Positions 1-9,998 of a DNA stretch of 64,000 nt are shown piece by piece (the stretch's first letter is position 1; every line of letters starts with the position of its first letter). A program made the translations under genes and the position numbers. A model generated the notes under the pieces. That model searched no databases. It had not been told where the DNA came from and worked only from the letters and a program-made list of their open reading frames with translations. This DNA comes from an uncultured Opitutales bacterium. Its GTDB lineage: Bacteria; Verrucomicrobiota; Verrucomicrobiia; Opitutales; Seribacteraceae. The DNA is taken from NCBI GenBank assembly GCA_943787575.1, contig CALSMY010000008.1, forward strand, positions 104,712-168,711, written 5' to 3'.

Positions 1-1299
1 CTTGACCATGTACGGGTGGTTGAAGGACTCGATTATGCGACTCTGACCGATTCGATTGATCCCAAAACTCTCCGTTTAAGAATGGAGGATGCCACTCGCG
101 ATGCGCTCGGACAACTTCCCGACCTTTGGCATGTACACAACCACTCGCTCGGAAAAAACCCCGCACTCACTCAGGCAATTGCCCAACTTGCCAAGGAAGA
201 ATCCCCTATGCTTTTACAACCCCATGACTTTGCAGAGGATGGAAGGCCAGGAAACTTCCTCAACCTTGGAAAAAGTCATGAAAGAGCCTATCCTACCGGC
301 GGACAAATTCATTACGCCGCCCTCAACCGACGGGACCAATCTTTTTTACAGTATGTACTCAAAGATCATCCAAGTTCAGTTCATTTACTGGCAAACGCCG
401 TTCCCTCTGTTACTCCCTCTGACCTAGTCAAAACTAGAACATCCAACTCAGGTATTCCTGATAATCTTTACCTCTACCCAGTGCGGGCAGTGAGAAGAAA
501 AAATTTGGGAGAACTCGCTTTACTTGCCGCATCTCACCCAGAAATCCATTTTGCCAACAGCCTGGGTCCAACCAATCCATCCTTCCAGCCAACCTATGAG
601 GATTGGAAAGAGTTTGGAAAGAGTTTAGGCCTTTCCTTAACCTATGGATTGGGTGAACAAACAAATGAAAGTTTTCCTGAACTCGTCCAGCAAGCCGCAT
701 CAATCATAAATGTTAGCGTAGCAGAAGGCTTTGGACTAGGGTTCCTGGAACCCTGGAGCTTTGGAAAGAGTCTTTGCGGAAGAAATATACCCGACATCAC
801 TTCAGATTTTACTCAATTGGGAGTGAACCTTGAAAATCTCTACTCAAATCTTTGGGTAGAACGATCGCTTCTCGATGAAGAGTACTTGAGAAACAAAATT
901 AAAGCGGCCCTCGTCAGTATTTACCGCCAATATCAGGTCACATTACCTGCTGATTCATTTAAGCGTGCTTATGATGCCATCTGCCAGGGCGAACGAATTG
1001 AATTTGGATGCTTGGATGAAGCCATGCAAAAAGTAATCATTCAAAAAGTAAAAACCTCACAACAGCTAGGCAGTTCTCTACGCGAACAGGCTGAATTAAA
1101 TATCTTAACGAGGGAAGAAATAATAAGGAATCAAAATTCGGTACGCGAAAATTTTTCCACATCGGTATACGGAATTAGAGTGCAGCAGATATACCAAAAA
1201 ATCATAGACTCCCAGCAGACCACTATTGAGTTTGCAGATGGCCAAAAAATGCTTGAACAATTTCTTTCCCCCGAAAGGCTAAACCTTTTACGAGCTTAG
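1..1299 (+). CDS. Glycosyltransferase-like protein, 5' truncated by window edge
   Basis: Reading frame stays open to base 1 (LDHVRVVEGLDYATL...). 'LWHVHNHSLGKNPALTQAIAQLAKEESPMLLQPHDFAEDGRPGNF' and 'INVSVAEGFGLGFLEPWSFGKSLCGRNIPDI' resemble glycosyltransferase family 1/4 N-domain and donor-site patterns. Confidence 0.6.
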   Translation, partial: LDHVRVVEGLDYATLTDSIDPKTLRLRMEDATRDALGQLPDLWHVHNHSLGKNPALTQAIAQLAKEESPMLLQPHDFAEDGRPGNFLNLGKSHERAYPTGGQIHYAALNRRDQSFLQYVLKDHPSSVHLLANAVPSVTPSDLVKTRTSNSGIPDNLYLYPVRAVRRKNLGELALLAASHPEIHFANSLGPTNPSFQPTYEDWKEFGKSLGLSLTYGLGEQTNESFPELVQQAASIINVSVAEGFGLGFLEPWSFGKSLCGRNIPDITSDFTQLGVNLENLYSNLWVERSLLDEEYLRNKIKAALVSIYRQYQVTLPADSFKRAYDAICQGERIEFGCLDEAMQKVIIQKVKTSQQLGSSLREQAELNILTREEIIRNQNSVRENFSTSVYGIRVQQIYQKIIDSQQTTIEFADGQKMLEQFLSPERLNLLRA

Positions 1300-1374
1300 G
1301 CTATTTTAAGCGAGGAAACGTAATCTGTTAGAGAAATATTTCTACCTAAAGGCAAACCTGAGAAAAAGCTTGGG

Positions 1375-1749
1375 TTAGCTCTTTCTCTTTTTTTCGAAAA
1401 TACGCTTTTCTTTAACCTTTGTAGCTTCCTTACCAATGCGATCGCGAAGGTAGTACATCCGAGAACGCATGGTAATACTCTCGCGGTCTACTTCTACCTT
1501 TTCAATAAGGGGAGAATGGACAGGAAATACACGTTCCACTCCGACACCAGAGGCAATTCTACGAACCGTGAAGGTCTCGTGAACACCTGACCCCTTGCGG
1601 GCAATAACAATACCAGCAAATAGCTGAATCCGCTCCTTGTCGCCTTCGCGCACACGGACATGAACTTTTACCCCGTCACCGACTTTGAATGCGTCGCGTC
1701 CTTCTTGGAGATACTCGCTGGTGATTTCATTCAACAATTGTTCATTCAT
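1375..1749 (-). CDS. rplS: 50S ribosomal protein L19
   Basis: MNEQLLNEITSEYLQEG..FKVGDGVKVHVRVREGDKERIQLFAGIVIARKGSG..ETFTVRRIASGVGVERVFPVHSPLIEKVEV is typical L19. Start set at the internal Met rather than the ORF-track start at 1851. Confidence 0.97.
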   Translation of the reverse strand: MNEQLLNEITSEYLQEGRDAFKVGDGVKVHVRVREGDKERIQLFAGIVIARKGSGVHETFTVRRIASGVGVERVFPVHSPLIEKVEVDRESITMRSRMYYLRDRIGKEATKVKEKRIFEKKRKS

Positions 1750-1753
1750 CTTA

Positions 1754-2467
1754 TCAATTCCTAGTAGTTTGGGTGTTGGTTGAGAGGTCAGGCCGAAGAC
1801 TACGAGTCTTTTGCACTCTTTGCTCATGGCGCCAGCGTGCAATTTCCTCATGATTTCCCGAAAGAAGAACTTCCGGTACCTTCAGGCCTCTAAATTCAGC
1901 AGGACGCGTGTACTGGGGGCATCCCAGTAAATCGTCCTCAAAAGATTCGTCGAGAAGAGACTCGTCATCTCCTAGAACTCCAGGGAGGTGCCGACTTACC
2001 GCATCAATCATGACTGCAGCAGCCAGTGATCCGTTGGTCAGGACATAGTCTCCAATACTAACTTCGCGGTGAACCAGTTCGTCTCGAACACGCTGGTCAA
2101 TTCCCTCGTAATGCCCGCTGATTAAAACCAAATGCTGCGAGGTTGAAAGCTCTTTGGCCATTTGCGTGGTGAAAGGATCTCCATCTGGAGCCATATAAAT
2201 TACGGTGCTCTGCGGGCTTGATAATTCCTCTACGGCGTCAAAAAGCGGTTCTGGTTTCAGCACCATTCCAGCACCACCTCCAAATGGACGGTCATCTGCT
2301 TCACGATGTTTACCTTTTGACCAGTCGCGAAGGTCGTGGGAAGAAACTTCAATCAATCCACGAGCCGATGCTTTACCCAAGATACTTTCGCCTACAAATG
2401 AATCAACAGTTCCCGGAAAAAGGGAAAGAACGTCGAAACGCAGGGGTGAATTCATAGGTTGGATCAT
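1754..2467 (-). CDS. trmD: tRNA (guanine-N1)-methyltransferase TrmD (start may be Met at 2455)
   Basis: FDVLSLFPGTVDSFVGESILGKA...DDRPFGGGAGMVLKPEPLF...ISGHYEGIDQRVRD...SIGDYVLTNGSLAAAVMIDAVSRHLPGVLG; adjacent to rplS and rpsP. Confidence 0.97.
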   Translation of the reverse strand: MIQPMNSPLRFDVLSLFPGTVDSFVGESILGKASARGLIEVSSHDLRDWSKGKHREADDRPFGGGAGMVLKPEPLFDAVEELSSPQSTVIYMAPDGDPFTTQMAKELSTSQHLVLISGHYEGIDQRVRDELVHREVSIGDYVLTNGSLAAAVMIDAVSRHLPGVLGDDESLLDESFEDDLLGCPQYTRPAEFRGLKVPEVLLSGNHEEIARWRHEQRVQKTRSLRPDLSTNTQTTRN

Positions 2468-2527
2468 CGGTGCCGAAAAAAGGCATTACAAATTAAGAAG
2501 GTCGGAAAAAAACAACAGAAAGAAAGA

Positions 2528-3331
2528 TCAGGAATCTTTCGATTCTTCCTTGGCCTCCTCAGATGGAGTGTCTTCAGGCTTATCCTTGGACTCATCCTTC
2601 TTCGCTTTTTTAGCTGGGGCTTTCTTCGCTTTTGGTTTCTCTGCAGCTTCTTTTTTGTCTTCCCCCTCTGCTTCTTTAGCGGGAGGTTCTTCAGCTTTAG
2701 GCTCTTCCTTAGCGGGTTCTTCCTTGGTTTTTTTCGCCTTTGGCGCTGGCTCCTCTGCTTTGGGCTCTTCCTTGACCTCTTCAGCAGGAGCTTCCTCAGC
2801 TTTAGGCTCTTCCTTGGAGCTTCTTCCTTGCAGGTTCCTTTTGAGATTCTTTCGCTTCTGCCTCTGGTTTCTCAGCTTTTGGTTCTTCCTTTACCTCTCA
2901 GCAGGAGCTTCCACGGCTTTTGGTTCTTCCTTGGCAGGCTCTTCCTTTACTTCTTCAGTGGTAGCCTCCTCAGGTTTAGCTTCCTCTTCTGCAGGGGCCT
3001 CGGCTACAGGAGCGGGGTTTTTCTTTTTAGATAAACGAGCAGCTTTGGCTGCAGCTTTAGCTTCGGTGCGCTTCAACCATTCTTCCGGGGATAAGCGACT
3101 TTGGCGGATTAAACTTCTTGCGGTGTCAGTTGGTTGAGCTCCCACATCTAACCAATGATCAATACGATCCAACTTTAGATCGAGCTCGCGTTCACGTGCC
3201 GAGGACTGGGGATTGTAAGTTCCCAAGACTTCGATGTATCGGCCATCACGGCGGGTTTCCGAGGGAGTAACTACCATGCGGTAGAAGGGGGCGTGACGGG
3301 CGCCATGCCTTTGCAAACGTATCTTGATCAT
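2528..3331 (-). CDS. rpsP: 30S ribosomal protein S16 with a very long K/E/A/P-rich C-terminal tail; tail interrupted by at least two frameshifts (about 2820-2895)
   Basis: MIKIRLQRHGARHAPFYRMVVTPSETRRDGRYIEVLGTYNP is S16. Uninterrupted ORF ends at 2891. Shifted frames continue the same KEEPKAEE/APAE repeats to a TGA at 2528-2530 (...KDESKDKPEDTPSEEAKEESKDS*). Confidence 0.85.
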
Positions 3332-3466
3332 ATTCGAACGGAGTGAGTACTTGAAATTTTGGAAAAGCTGATAACACAACTAAATTTACCCCTCAAAGTC
3401 AACCATTAACCCCCCATAGTCCCACTAAAATATTGATGATGACAGGGTATTCATTTGTATTTTTTC

Positions 3467-3490
3467 AAACAAGCGTTTTAATGATTGTTT
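3467..3490. promoter_or_regulatory. Candidate TetR-family operator, AAACAA-(N12)-TTGTTT inverted repeat just upstream of the TetR gene
   Basis: Sequence AAACAAGCGTTTTAATGATTGTTT with 6-bp perfect arms, overlapping the start region of the regulator heading an RND operon. Confidence 0.35.
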
Positions 3491-4170
3491 TTTGTGATTT
3501 CATCCCCTCCAAAACCTGCAAAACCAAAATTGTCAACTCGTAGAAGGTTGATTGATGCAACCGCTCGTTTATTTGCCGAGCACGGTTACAACGGATTGAC
3601 TATGCGATCAGTCGCTCAGGAAGCCGATGCTAATCTGGCTGCTGCCAATTACCACTTTGGGTCCAAAGATGCATTAGTCTTGGAAATGCTGCGGGAACGA
3701 ATTCAGCCCATTAATAAACGGAGGATTGCTCTTTTAGAAGAAGCCAGGCTAAGAAACGGAAAGTAGCTCCTTCTGCTCATGAAATCTTTCACTCTCTTAT
3801 TTTCCCTATCGGAGAGGAAATCGCCCGCAGCTCCAAATCTCGTTGGAGCCTTGCTCAGTTAGTCGCCCGCACTTTTACCGAACCTGTTTGTTTTATTGAA
3901 CGCATGCACCAAAAGTTCTTCTCACAAATCGCGAAGCTTTATCACCGTGAACTCTCCCTCGCATTCCCCAACGCTCCATCCAAAGAAATCCACTGGCATC
4001 TCCACCTTGCCGTTTCATCGATGTTAGGAGCACTCGCCCAACATCGCAGGCTTCGTGATTTCACCGAGGGAGTGTGCAGCGAGGAGGAGGTTGGGGAAAT
4101 GATCAATCGGTTGATTCGTTTCGTAACTCACGGATTTATTAACGGCATAAACTCTTCTCCAACAGAATGA
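3485..4170 (+). CDS. TetR/AcrR-family transcriptional regulator, split by a frameshift near 3760
   Basis: N-terminal HTH 'RRRLIDATARLFAEHGYNGLTMRSVAQEADANLAAANYHFGSKDAL'. After the frame change the ligand-binding half continues (VAPSAHEIFHSL...ERMHQKFFSQIAKLYHRELSLAFPN...). Start may be GTG at 3494. Confidence 0.85.
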
Positions 4171-5595
4171 AACCTATAATCATATTTTTAATTTTAACAG
4201 GTTTAAGCCAATTTTTGTTCGTTGGATGTACCCTACCCCTTGTCCACAAAAATCCGACATTGGAAATACCTCCTCCCCAGTATTGGGAATCCAATGCAAC
4301 TTCCCTTGAATCCAACCTTTCTGAATCCGGTTGGGCACGCACACTTGGTGGTGCTCCTCTTGAGAAAGTCATTGAACAGGCCTGGGTCAACAACCCAGAT
4401 TTACTCGTTTTAAGTGAACGGTTAATCGCCAAAGGGGAACAAGCGACCATATTGGGTGCTCAACTTCTTCCCACAGCCCGAGCAGAAGTTACTGGTAGCC
4501 GCTCAAAACGGAACCTTATTGGCTTTAACTTACCCAATGGCAGTACTTCGTTTACAAGTAACAGTTTTACCTCTGGGCTTAATATCAGTTGGGAATTGGA
4601 CTTGTGGGGAAAACTCGCTGACAACCGGGATTCAGCCCTACGAGCATTTGAAGCGGACAGCTTAGAATATAAGGGTTCACGCCTGTCCTTGGCTGGTCAA
4701 ACAGCCAAAGCATGGTACGACTTGATTGAAGGAACTCAACAACTCGGACTTGCTCGTAAAAGTGCCCAGTCATTCATCCAAAATCAAACCTTCGTAGAAG
4801 AAAGATATGAAAAGGGCCTTGCCAATGGCCTCGATAAAAACCTTGCCCAGGCAATTGCTGCTACCGCCCAAGCTCAAAGCCTCGCCCTTGCTGGGCAGCT
4901 TGAATCGGACACAAGGCGACTGAATTTTTTATTAGGAAAATATCCCAGTAATACCCTTGATCAAAATTTAAGTGAAGAGATTGGAGAATTTCCTGATCCC
5001 CAGATCGCTCATACCTACTCCCAGCCAAACTTTAACCCAACGTCCAGATTTGCTCGCTGCTGAGAAAAAAGCTCTTAGTGCTGGCCTTGACCTTCAGGTC
5101 GCCCGAAAAAACTTTTTCCCTTCACTCGCCCTAACCGGTGGCCCGGGAAGTCGTAGCGATGAGTTTGAAAACTTGTTGGATCAAAACTTCCAAACCTGGG
5201 GGATCAATGGTTCCCTGACCCAACCCATTTTCAATGGTGGTCGATTGCGGGCAGCGCAGCGCCAAGCAAAAGCAATCCAAGCAGCAGCTTGGGGACAATA
5301 TCGTTCCACTGCCCTGCGTGCTTTTGCTGAGGTTGAAAACCTGTTGGCCGCGGAAATTCGATTAGCTGAGCAAGAAAAGTTAATCGAACTGGCCGCTCAA
5401 TCCTCTGAACAAGCCGCCAAGTTAAGCTGGGAAAGATACCAACGCGGAGTGGAGGCAATCTTTAACGCTTTGGAAAACCAAAGGCGTGCCTTTGATGCTA
5501 GAAGTCGGGCATTTACCATACGCAAGCAACGCTTGCACAACCGTATTGATCTATACTTAGCCCTGGGATTATCCCCATTGGGCGAAAAATCATGA
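4167..5595 (+). CDS. TolC/NodT-type outer-membrane efflux lipoprotein, frameshifted near 5030
   Basis: Lipobox-like 'LSQFLFVGCTLP'. 'SLAGQTAKAWYDLIEGTQQLGLA' continues in another frame as 'LTQRPDLLAAEKKALSAGLDLQVARKNFFPSLALTG..NGSLTQPIFNGGRLRAAQRQAKA', the NodT/OprM signature. Confidence 0.92.
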
Positions 5596-6821
5596 GAAAA
5601 TATATTCTTCCCCCACTCGTCCTTGCCACGCTTGTCTGGTTTGCCTGGTACTTGATCCAGATGCGCCCCCAACCGCAACCCCGTGAATTCAAAAGGGAAT
5701 CTCCTTATGTTGAAGTCGTGGTGGCCGAAAAGAAATCCCTGCCCGCAAACCTTCGTACCCATGGCGTAGTTCGTCCGCGTACATTGACCACATTGATTGC
5801 GGAAGTTCCAGGAATCATCGAAGCAGTGGCTCCATTTACAGAACAGGATCTGGCTCCCTCATTTCGGGCAGGTGGTTTTTTCCAAAAAAGCGATTTATTG
5901 GTCAAAATCGAAGAAGTTGACCTGCTTAGCAATGTCGCTGAAGCAGAGGCAAACCTGCGTCGCACTCAGCTTCAATTGGTCCAGGAGCAGGAGCTTGCCG
6001 AACAAGCAAAGAGCGAATGGGGAGACCGGGATTGGACACAAGCCTCAGAATTGGTCCGACGAATCCCTCAAATTCGCAAAGCAGAAGCAGAAACTCATGC
6101 GGCAACAGCCTTTGTTGCGCAGGCCAAGAAAAACCTATCCCGTGCCAAAGTACTTGCCCCATTTGATGGTCGGATTATTCGTACGATGGTCGACCGTGGG
6201 CAACGAGTGGGGGGAGGAACTTCAGCCGCCCTGGCCGAGGTCTACTCCCTCGATTCTGCAGAGATCGACCTTTCACTAAGCCAGAGGGAAATTGATTTCC
6301 TGGGTTTTGTCGATGGCTCCAACTCCGAGCTCTCAAAAATAAAGGTTGAAACCTTGGATCGTGAAGGAAAGGCAACCCATTTTGGTTTTATCGATCGATC
6401 CCAGGGTATCGTGGATCCCAAGACCAGGTTGACAAATTTCATCGCCCGAATTGATCAATGCTTTGCCAATCCCTTTTCCAAAAAACCAATCAAGAATCCA
6501 TTGAGCCTTGGAACCTTTTCGAATTTAAAACTTATTGGTAAAAAAGTTCCCGTTTATCTATTGCCGGAATCTGCCTTTCGGGATCTCACCACCATTTTAG
6601 TAGTGGACGATAAAAACGGTTTAAGATCGCGCCAGGTTGAGGTTCTTCATCGGGCAGACCGACAAGTATGGGTCGGTAGCGGAATCAAAAACGGTGAGCG
6701 TGTTTGCACCACTCCTATTGAAGTAATTTCGGAAGGTATGAAGGTTCGGATAGTCGGAGAAGACAAACCCCTCCAAGCTGGTGAAAAGATTCCGACTAAC
6801 GATTCCAACGGGAGTAAATAA
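5592..6821 (+). CDS. RND efflux periplasmic adaptor (membrane fusion protein, HlyD/AcrA type)
   Basis: N-terminal TM, 'RTHGVVRPRTLTTLIAEVPGIIEAVAP', coiled-coil, 'RAKVLAPFDGRIIRTMVDRGQRV' lipoyl-type motif; 4-bp overlap with the TolC gene and adjacent to the RND pump. Confidence 0.93.
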   Translation: MRKYILPPLVLATLVWFAWYLIQMRPQPQPREFKRESPYVEVVVAEKKSLPANLRTHGVVRPRTLTTLIAEVPGIIEAVAPFTEQDLAPSFRAGGFFQKSDLLVKIEEVDLLSNVAEAEANLRRTQLQLVQEQELAEQAKSEWGDRDWTQASELVRRIPQIRKAEAETHAATAFVAQAKKNLSRAKVLAPFDGRIIRTMVDRGQRVGGGTSAALAEVYSLDSAEIDLSLSQREIDFLGFVDGSNSELSKIKVETLDREGKATHFGFIDRSQGIVDPKTRLTNFIARIDQCFANPFSKKPIKNPLSLGTFSNLKLIGKKVPVYLLPESAFRDLTTILVVDDKNGLRSRQVEVLHRADRQVWVGSGIKNGERVCTTPIEVISEGMKVRIVGEDKPLQAGEKIPTNDSNGSK

Positions 6822-9800
6822 ATGATTGCTTGGTTTGCCAAAAACGGAGTAGCCGCCAACCTCCTCATGGGGGTCATCCTCATTGCGGGAATTTTTTCCG
6901 TGCGTGGATTGAAAATGGAGCTTTTCCCTGACTTTGACCTCGATCTTGTTACCATCTCGGTGGCCTACCCAGGAGCCGCACCCCTTGAAGTGGAGGACGG
7001 TATATGCAAACAAATTGAAGAAAAAATTTGGGACCTTACTGGCATCAAGGAAATGACTTCGTATTCACGCGAAAACTTTGGAGTGGTCTCGGTTCAGGTA
7101 GAGCGTGGAAGGGATGCCAAACTGCTTGCCGACGAAATAAAAGTTCGGGTTGATTCCATCCTCACCCTGCCAGAAGAAGCCGAAAAACCAATGGTTGAAG
7201 TGACCACCATTAAAAGGCGTGTCCTCGCGGTTGCCATTCATGGAAACTGTGATGAAAAATCTCTACGCAAATTAGCCGATCAAACCTTGGATGATTTGAC
7301 TAACCTTCCAGGCATCACTCAGGTCGAGATCGCCGGGATTCGTAAACCTCAAATTGGGATCGAAGTTTCCGAATCCGCTCTGCGCGAACATGGACTTAGT
7401 TTTGACGAAGTTGCTCGTACCCTCCGTCAAACCTCGCTCGATGTTCCTGGTGGAGTTGCCCGGACTGCTGCGGGTGAAACCCTGCTTCGATCAATGGGTA
7501 AAGCCCGGGATGGCCAGGAGTTTGATGCCATTGAATTATTACCCTCAGAAAATGGGTCGAGTGTGACTTTAGGAGAAGTTGCGAAAGTAAAAGACGCGTT
7601 CGAAGACAAAGCACTATACACCATTTTTGACGAACAACCCGCAGTTACCCTACGAGTGTTTCGCGTGGGCAATCAAAGCCCCTTGGATATCTCTGATAAA
7701 GTAAGCGATTATGTCGAGGCCATCCGTCCCAATCTTCCCGAGGGCGTTAAAATGACGATCTGGCAGGATAGTTCTTATTACCTGCGCGGACGTTTACAAA
7801 TGATGATTGATAATGCATCGCAGGGACTTTTATTGGTTTTCCTCGTTCTTTCTCTCTTCCTGCGACCATCCCTGGCTTTTTGGGTGGCGCTTGGCCTGCC
7901 AATTTCGTTCATGGGGGCCTTTGCTGCCATGGGTGTGATCGGCGCTTCGATCAACTTGGTCTCTCTCTTTGCCTTTATCGTAGTTCTGGGAATCCTGGTC
8001 GACGATGCGATTGTGGTGGGCGAATCTGTATACACACAGGGCAGGCGTGGGAAAAGTCCGTTAGCCGCATCCATTGATGGCACTCACCGTGTGGCCATGC
8101 CTGTTACCTTTGCAATCATTACCAGTATGGTTGCTTTTGTTCCCCTGCTCTTTCTTCCGGGATGGTTAGGAAAACTGCTCAAAGATATCCCTTTGGTCGT
8201 CATACCGGCACTGTTTTTCTCGCTCATCGAATCAAAATTTATTCTCCCCTATCATTTAAGCCTTTGCCGTTTCAACCAAGCTCCGAGCAATTTCCTATCC
8301 CGCTTGCAAGACAAGATTGCACAAGGACTTGAACGGTTCATCGAAAAGATCTACCAGCCATTTTTAGAATCCTGCCTAAGGTATCGCTACTTAACCCTCG
8401 CTTTTTTCATTGGCCTATTTGCTGTGACTATTGGTCTGATTGTCGGCGGGCATGTTCCCTCGATCCGAGGAGTTCCCCCGGTCCCCTCAGATTATATATC
8501 GGTCAAGATCAACATGCAGGAAGGTGTGCCCGCCCGGTCTACTGAACAGGCAATGGATACGATCGAACAGGCACGGCTACAAGTCATTGAAGAATTAGAA
8601 AAGATGGGAGAGCCTAATCCCTTTCGCTATGTTATGCGTACCATGGGTGCCCAGCCTTTTTCAGACGGACCAAAGAGTTCATCAAATATTGTATCTGGTT
8701 CGAACATGGGAGAAGTGAGCGTGGAATTGATCAAGTCGGAAATGCGCACGCGTACGGCCCCGCAAATTTCTGCTCTCTGGCGGGAACAAATTGGACCGAT
8801 TCCAGGGCTAAAGGAATTGTTTTTTGGGGATGTGGCTGCCGGGGGCAGTCGTACCGCATTGGAGGTGGAAATCTCTGGGCTTGATCTCGATAATATGAGC
8901 CTCGCCAGTCGAAAGCTTGTCAAACAATTGGAAACCTACGAAGGTTTATTTGATCAACGGGATACCTTTTCCGCGGGCAAACGCGAAGTTCAACTCCGTT
9001 TGAATTCAGCTGGTCGATCAATCGGACTTACTCAGGCTGATCTTGGCCGTCAGGTCAGGCAGGCTTATTACGGTGAGGAAATTCAGCGCCTGCAAAGAAA
9101 CAGGGATGAGGTCAAGGTGATGCTACGTTACCCTCTGAGTGACCGCAAAAGCCTGACTGCCCTTTCCAATTTGAGAGTGCGTACACCCAGTGGTGTGGAA
9201 GCTCCCTTGGAAGAAGTGGCGGATATTAAAATTGGCTTAGGCTTTTCCACGATTACCAGAACAGACCGTTCACGAATCATCAATGTGGGATCTTCTGCAG
9301 ATAAGGTGGTGGCCGATGTACCGGGCATTGAGCGTGACTTGGCAAAAAACTTCCTTCCTCAACTCCGTCAGGAATACCCCGGATTAAAATTTTCCTTTGT
9401 GGGAGAAAAAAAGGAACAGGAAGAGAGTGACTCCGGTCTTGCCCGCGTGGGGGGAATTTGCCTGTTTCTCATCTACGCCCTACTTGCCATTCCTTTCCGT
9501 TCCTACCTCCAGCCCTTTTTGATTATGTCTGTTATTCCATTCGGATTGATCGGGGCAACCCTCGGGCATTACCTTTTCGGACTTCCTCTCAGCCAGCTTT
9601 CACACTTCGGTTTAGTTGCCCTTACTGGTGTGGTCATTAATGATAGCCTGGTCCTGGTTCATTACGTAAATGAACGAACGAAAGAAACCTTTCTTTTGGA
9701 TGCAGTAAAGACCGCAGGGATGGCCAGATTTCGCCCTATCCTCCTTACTTCGCTGACTACCTTTGTCGGCTTGATGCCCATCCTTTTTGAAAAAAGTTTG

Positions 9801-9998
9801 CAGGCACAATTTCTCAAACCTATGGCCATTGCTATTGGATTTGGTGTAATGTTCGCGACCTTTATCACCCTATTAATGGTGCCCTGCCTCTACCTGGTTC
9901 TAGAAGATTTAAAAAAGGGAGGCCGTTGGTTTTTTCGCTTTCTTGGCTTCGAGGTTGATCGTCGACCGCCAATAGACAAACCTGCCTCCGTTAACTAA
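6822..9998 (+). CDS. RND efflux pump, AcrB/AcrD/AcrF family inner-membrane transporter
   Basis: 1058 aa intact; 'MIAWFAKNGVAANLLMGVILIAGIFSVRGLKMELFPDFDLDLVTISVAYPGAAPLEVEDGICKQIEE', paired TM domains with 'VVLGILVDDAIVVGESVY' and 'LTGVVINDSLVLVHYVN'. Confidence 0.97.
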   Translation: MIAWFAKNGVAANLLMGVILIAGIFSVRGLKMELFPDFDLDLVTISVAYPGAAPLEVEDGICKQIEEKIWDLTGIKEMTSYSRENFGVVSVQVERGRDAKLLADEIKVRVDSILTLPEEAEKPMVEVTTIKRRVLAVAIHGNCDEKSLRKLADQTLDDLTNLPGITQVEIAGIRKPQIGIEVSESALREHGLSFDEVARTLRQTSLDVPGGVARTAAGETLLRSMGKARDGQEFDAIELLPSENGSSVTLGEVAKVKDAFEDKALYTIFDEQPAVTLRVFRVGNQSPLDISDKVSDYVEAIRPNLPEGVKMTIWQDSSYYLRGRLQMMIDNASQGLLLVFLVLSLFLRPSLAFWVALGLPISFMGAFAAMGVIGASINLVSLFAFIVVLGILVDDAIVVGESVYTQGRRGKSPLAASIDGTHRVAMPVTFAIITSMVAFVPLLFLPGWLGKLLKDIPLVVIPALFFSLIESKFILPYHLSLCRFNQAPSNFLSRLQDKIAQGLERFIEKIYQPFLESCLRYRYLTLAFFIGLFAVTIGLIVGGHVPSIRGVPPVPSDYISVKINMQEGVPARSTEQAMDTIEQARLQVIEELEKMGEPNPFRYVMRTMGAQPFSDGPKSSSNIVSGSNMGEVSVELIKSEMRTRTAPQISALWREQIGPIPGLKELFFGDVAAGGSRTALEVEISGLDLDNMSLASRKLVKQLETYEGLFDQRDTFSAGKREVQLRLNSAGRSIGLTQADLGRQVRQAYYGEEIQRLQRNRDEVKVMLRYPLSDRKSLTALSNLRVRTPSGVEAPLEEVADIKIGLGFSTITRTDRSRIINVGSSADKVVADVPGIERDLAKNFLPQLRQEYPGLKFSFVGEKKEQEESDSGLARVGGICLFLIYALLAIPFRSYLQPFLIMSVIPFGLIGATLGHYLFGLPLSQLSHFGLVALTGVVINDSLVLVHYVNERTKETFLLDAVKTAGMARFRPILLTSLTTFVGLMPILFEKSLQAQFLKPMAIAIGFGVMFATFITLLMVPCLYLVLEDLKKGGRWFFRFLGFEVDRRPPIDKPASVN

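Noticed and set aside
2700-2900. Minisatellite-like repeat (cttcctt/agcggg) as a stand-alone repeat element
   Set aside because: Explained by the KEEPKAEE coding tail of S16.
2205-3137. Plus-strand 310-aa Ser/Phe-rich ORF (and 2459-3034 +)
   Set aside because: Antisense shadow of trmD and the repetitive rpsP tail; low-complexity, no family resemblance.
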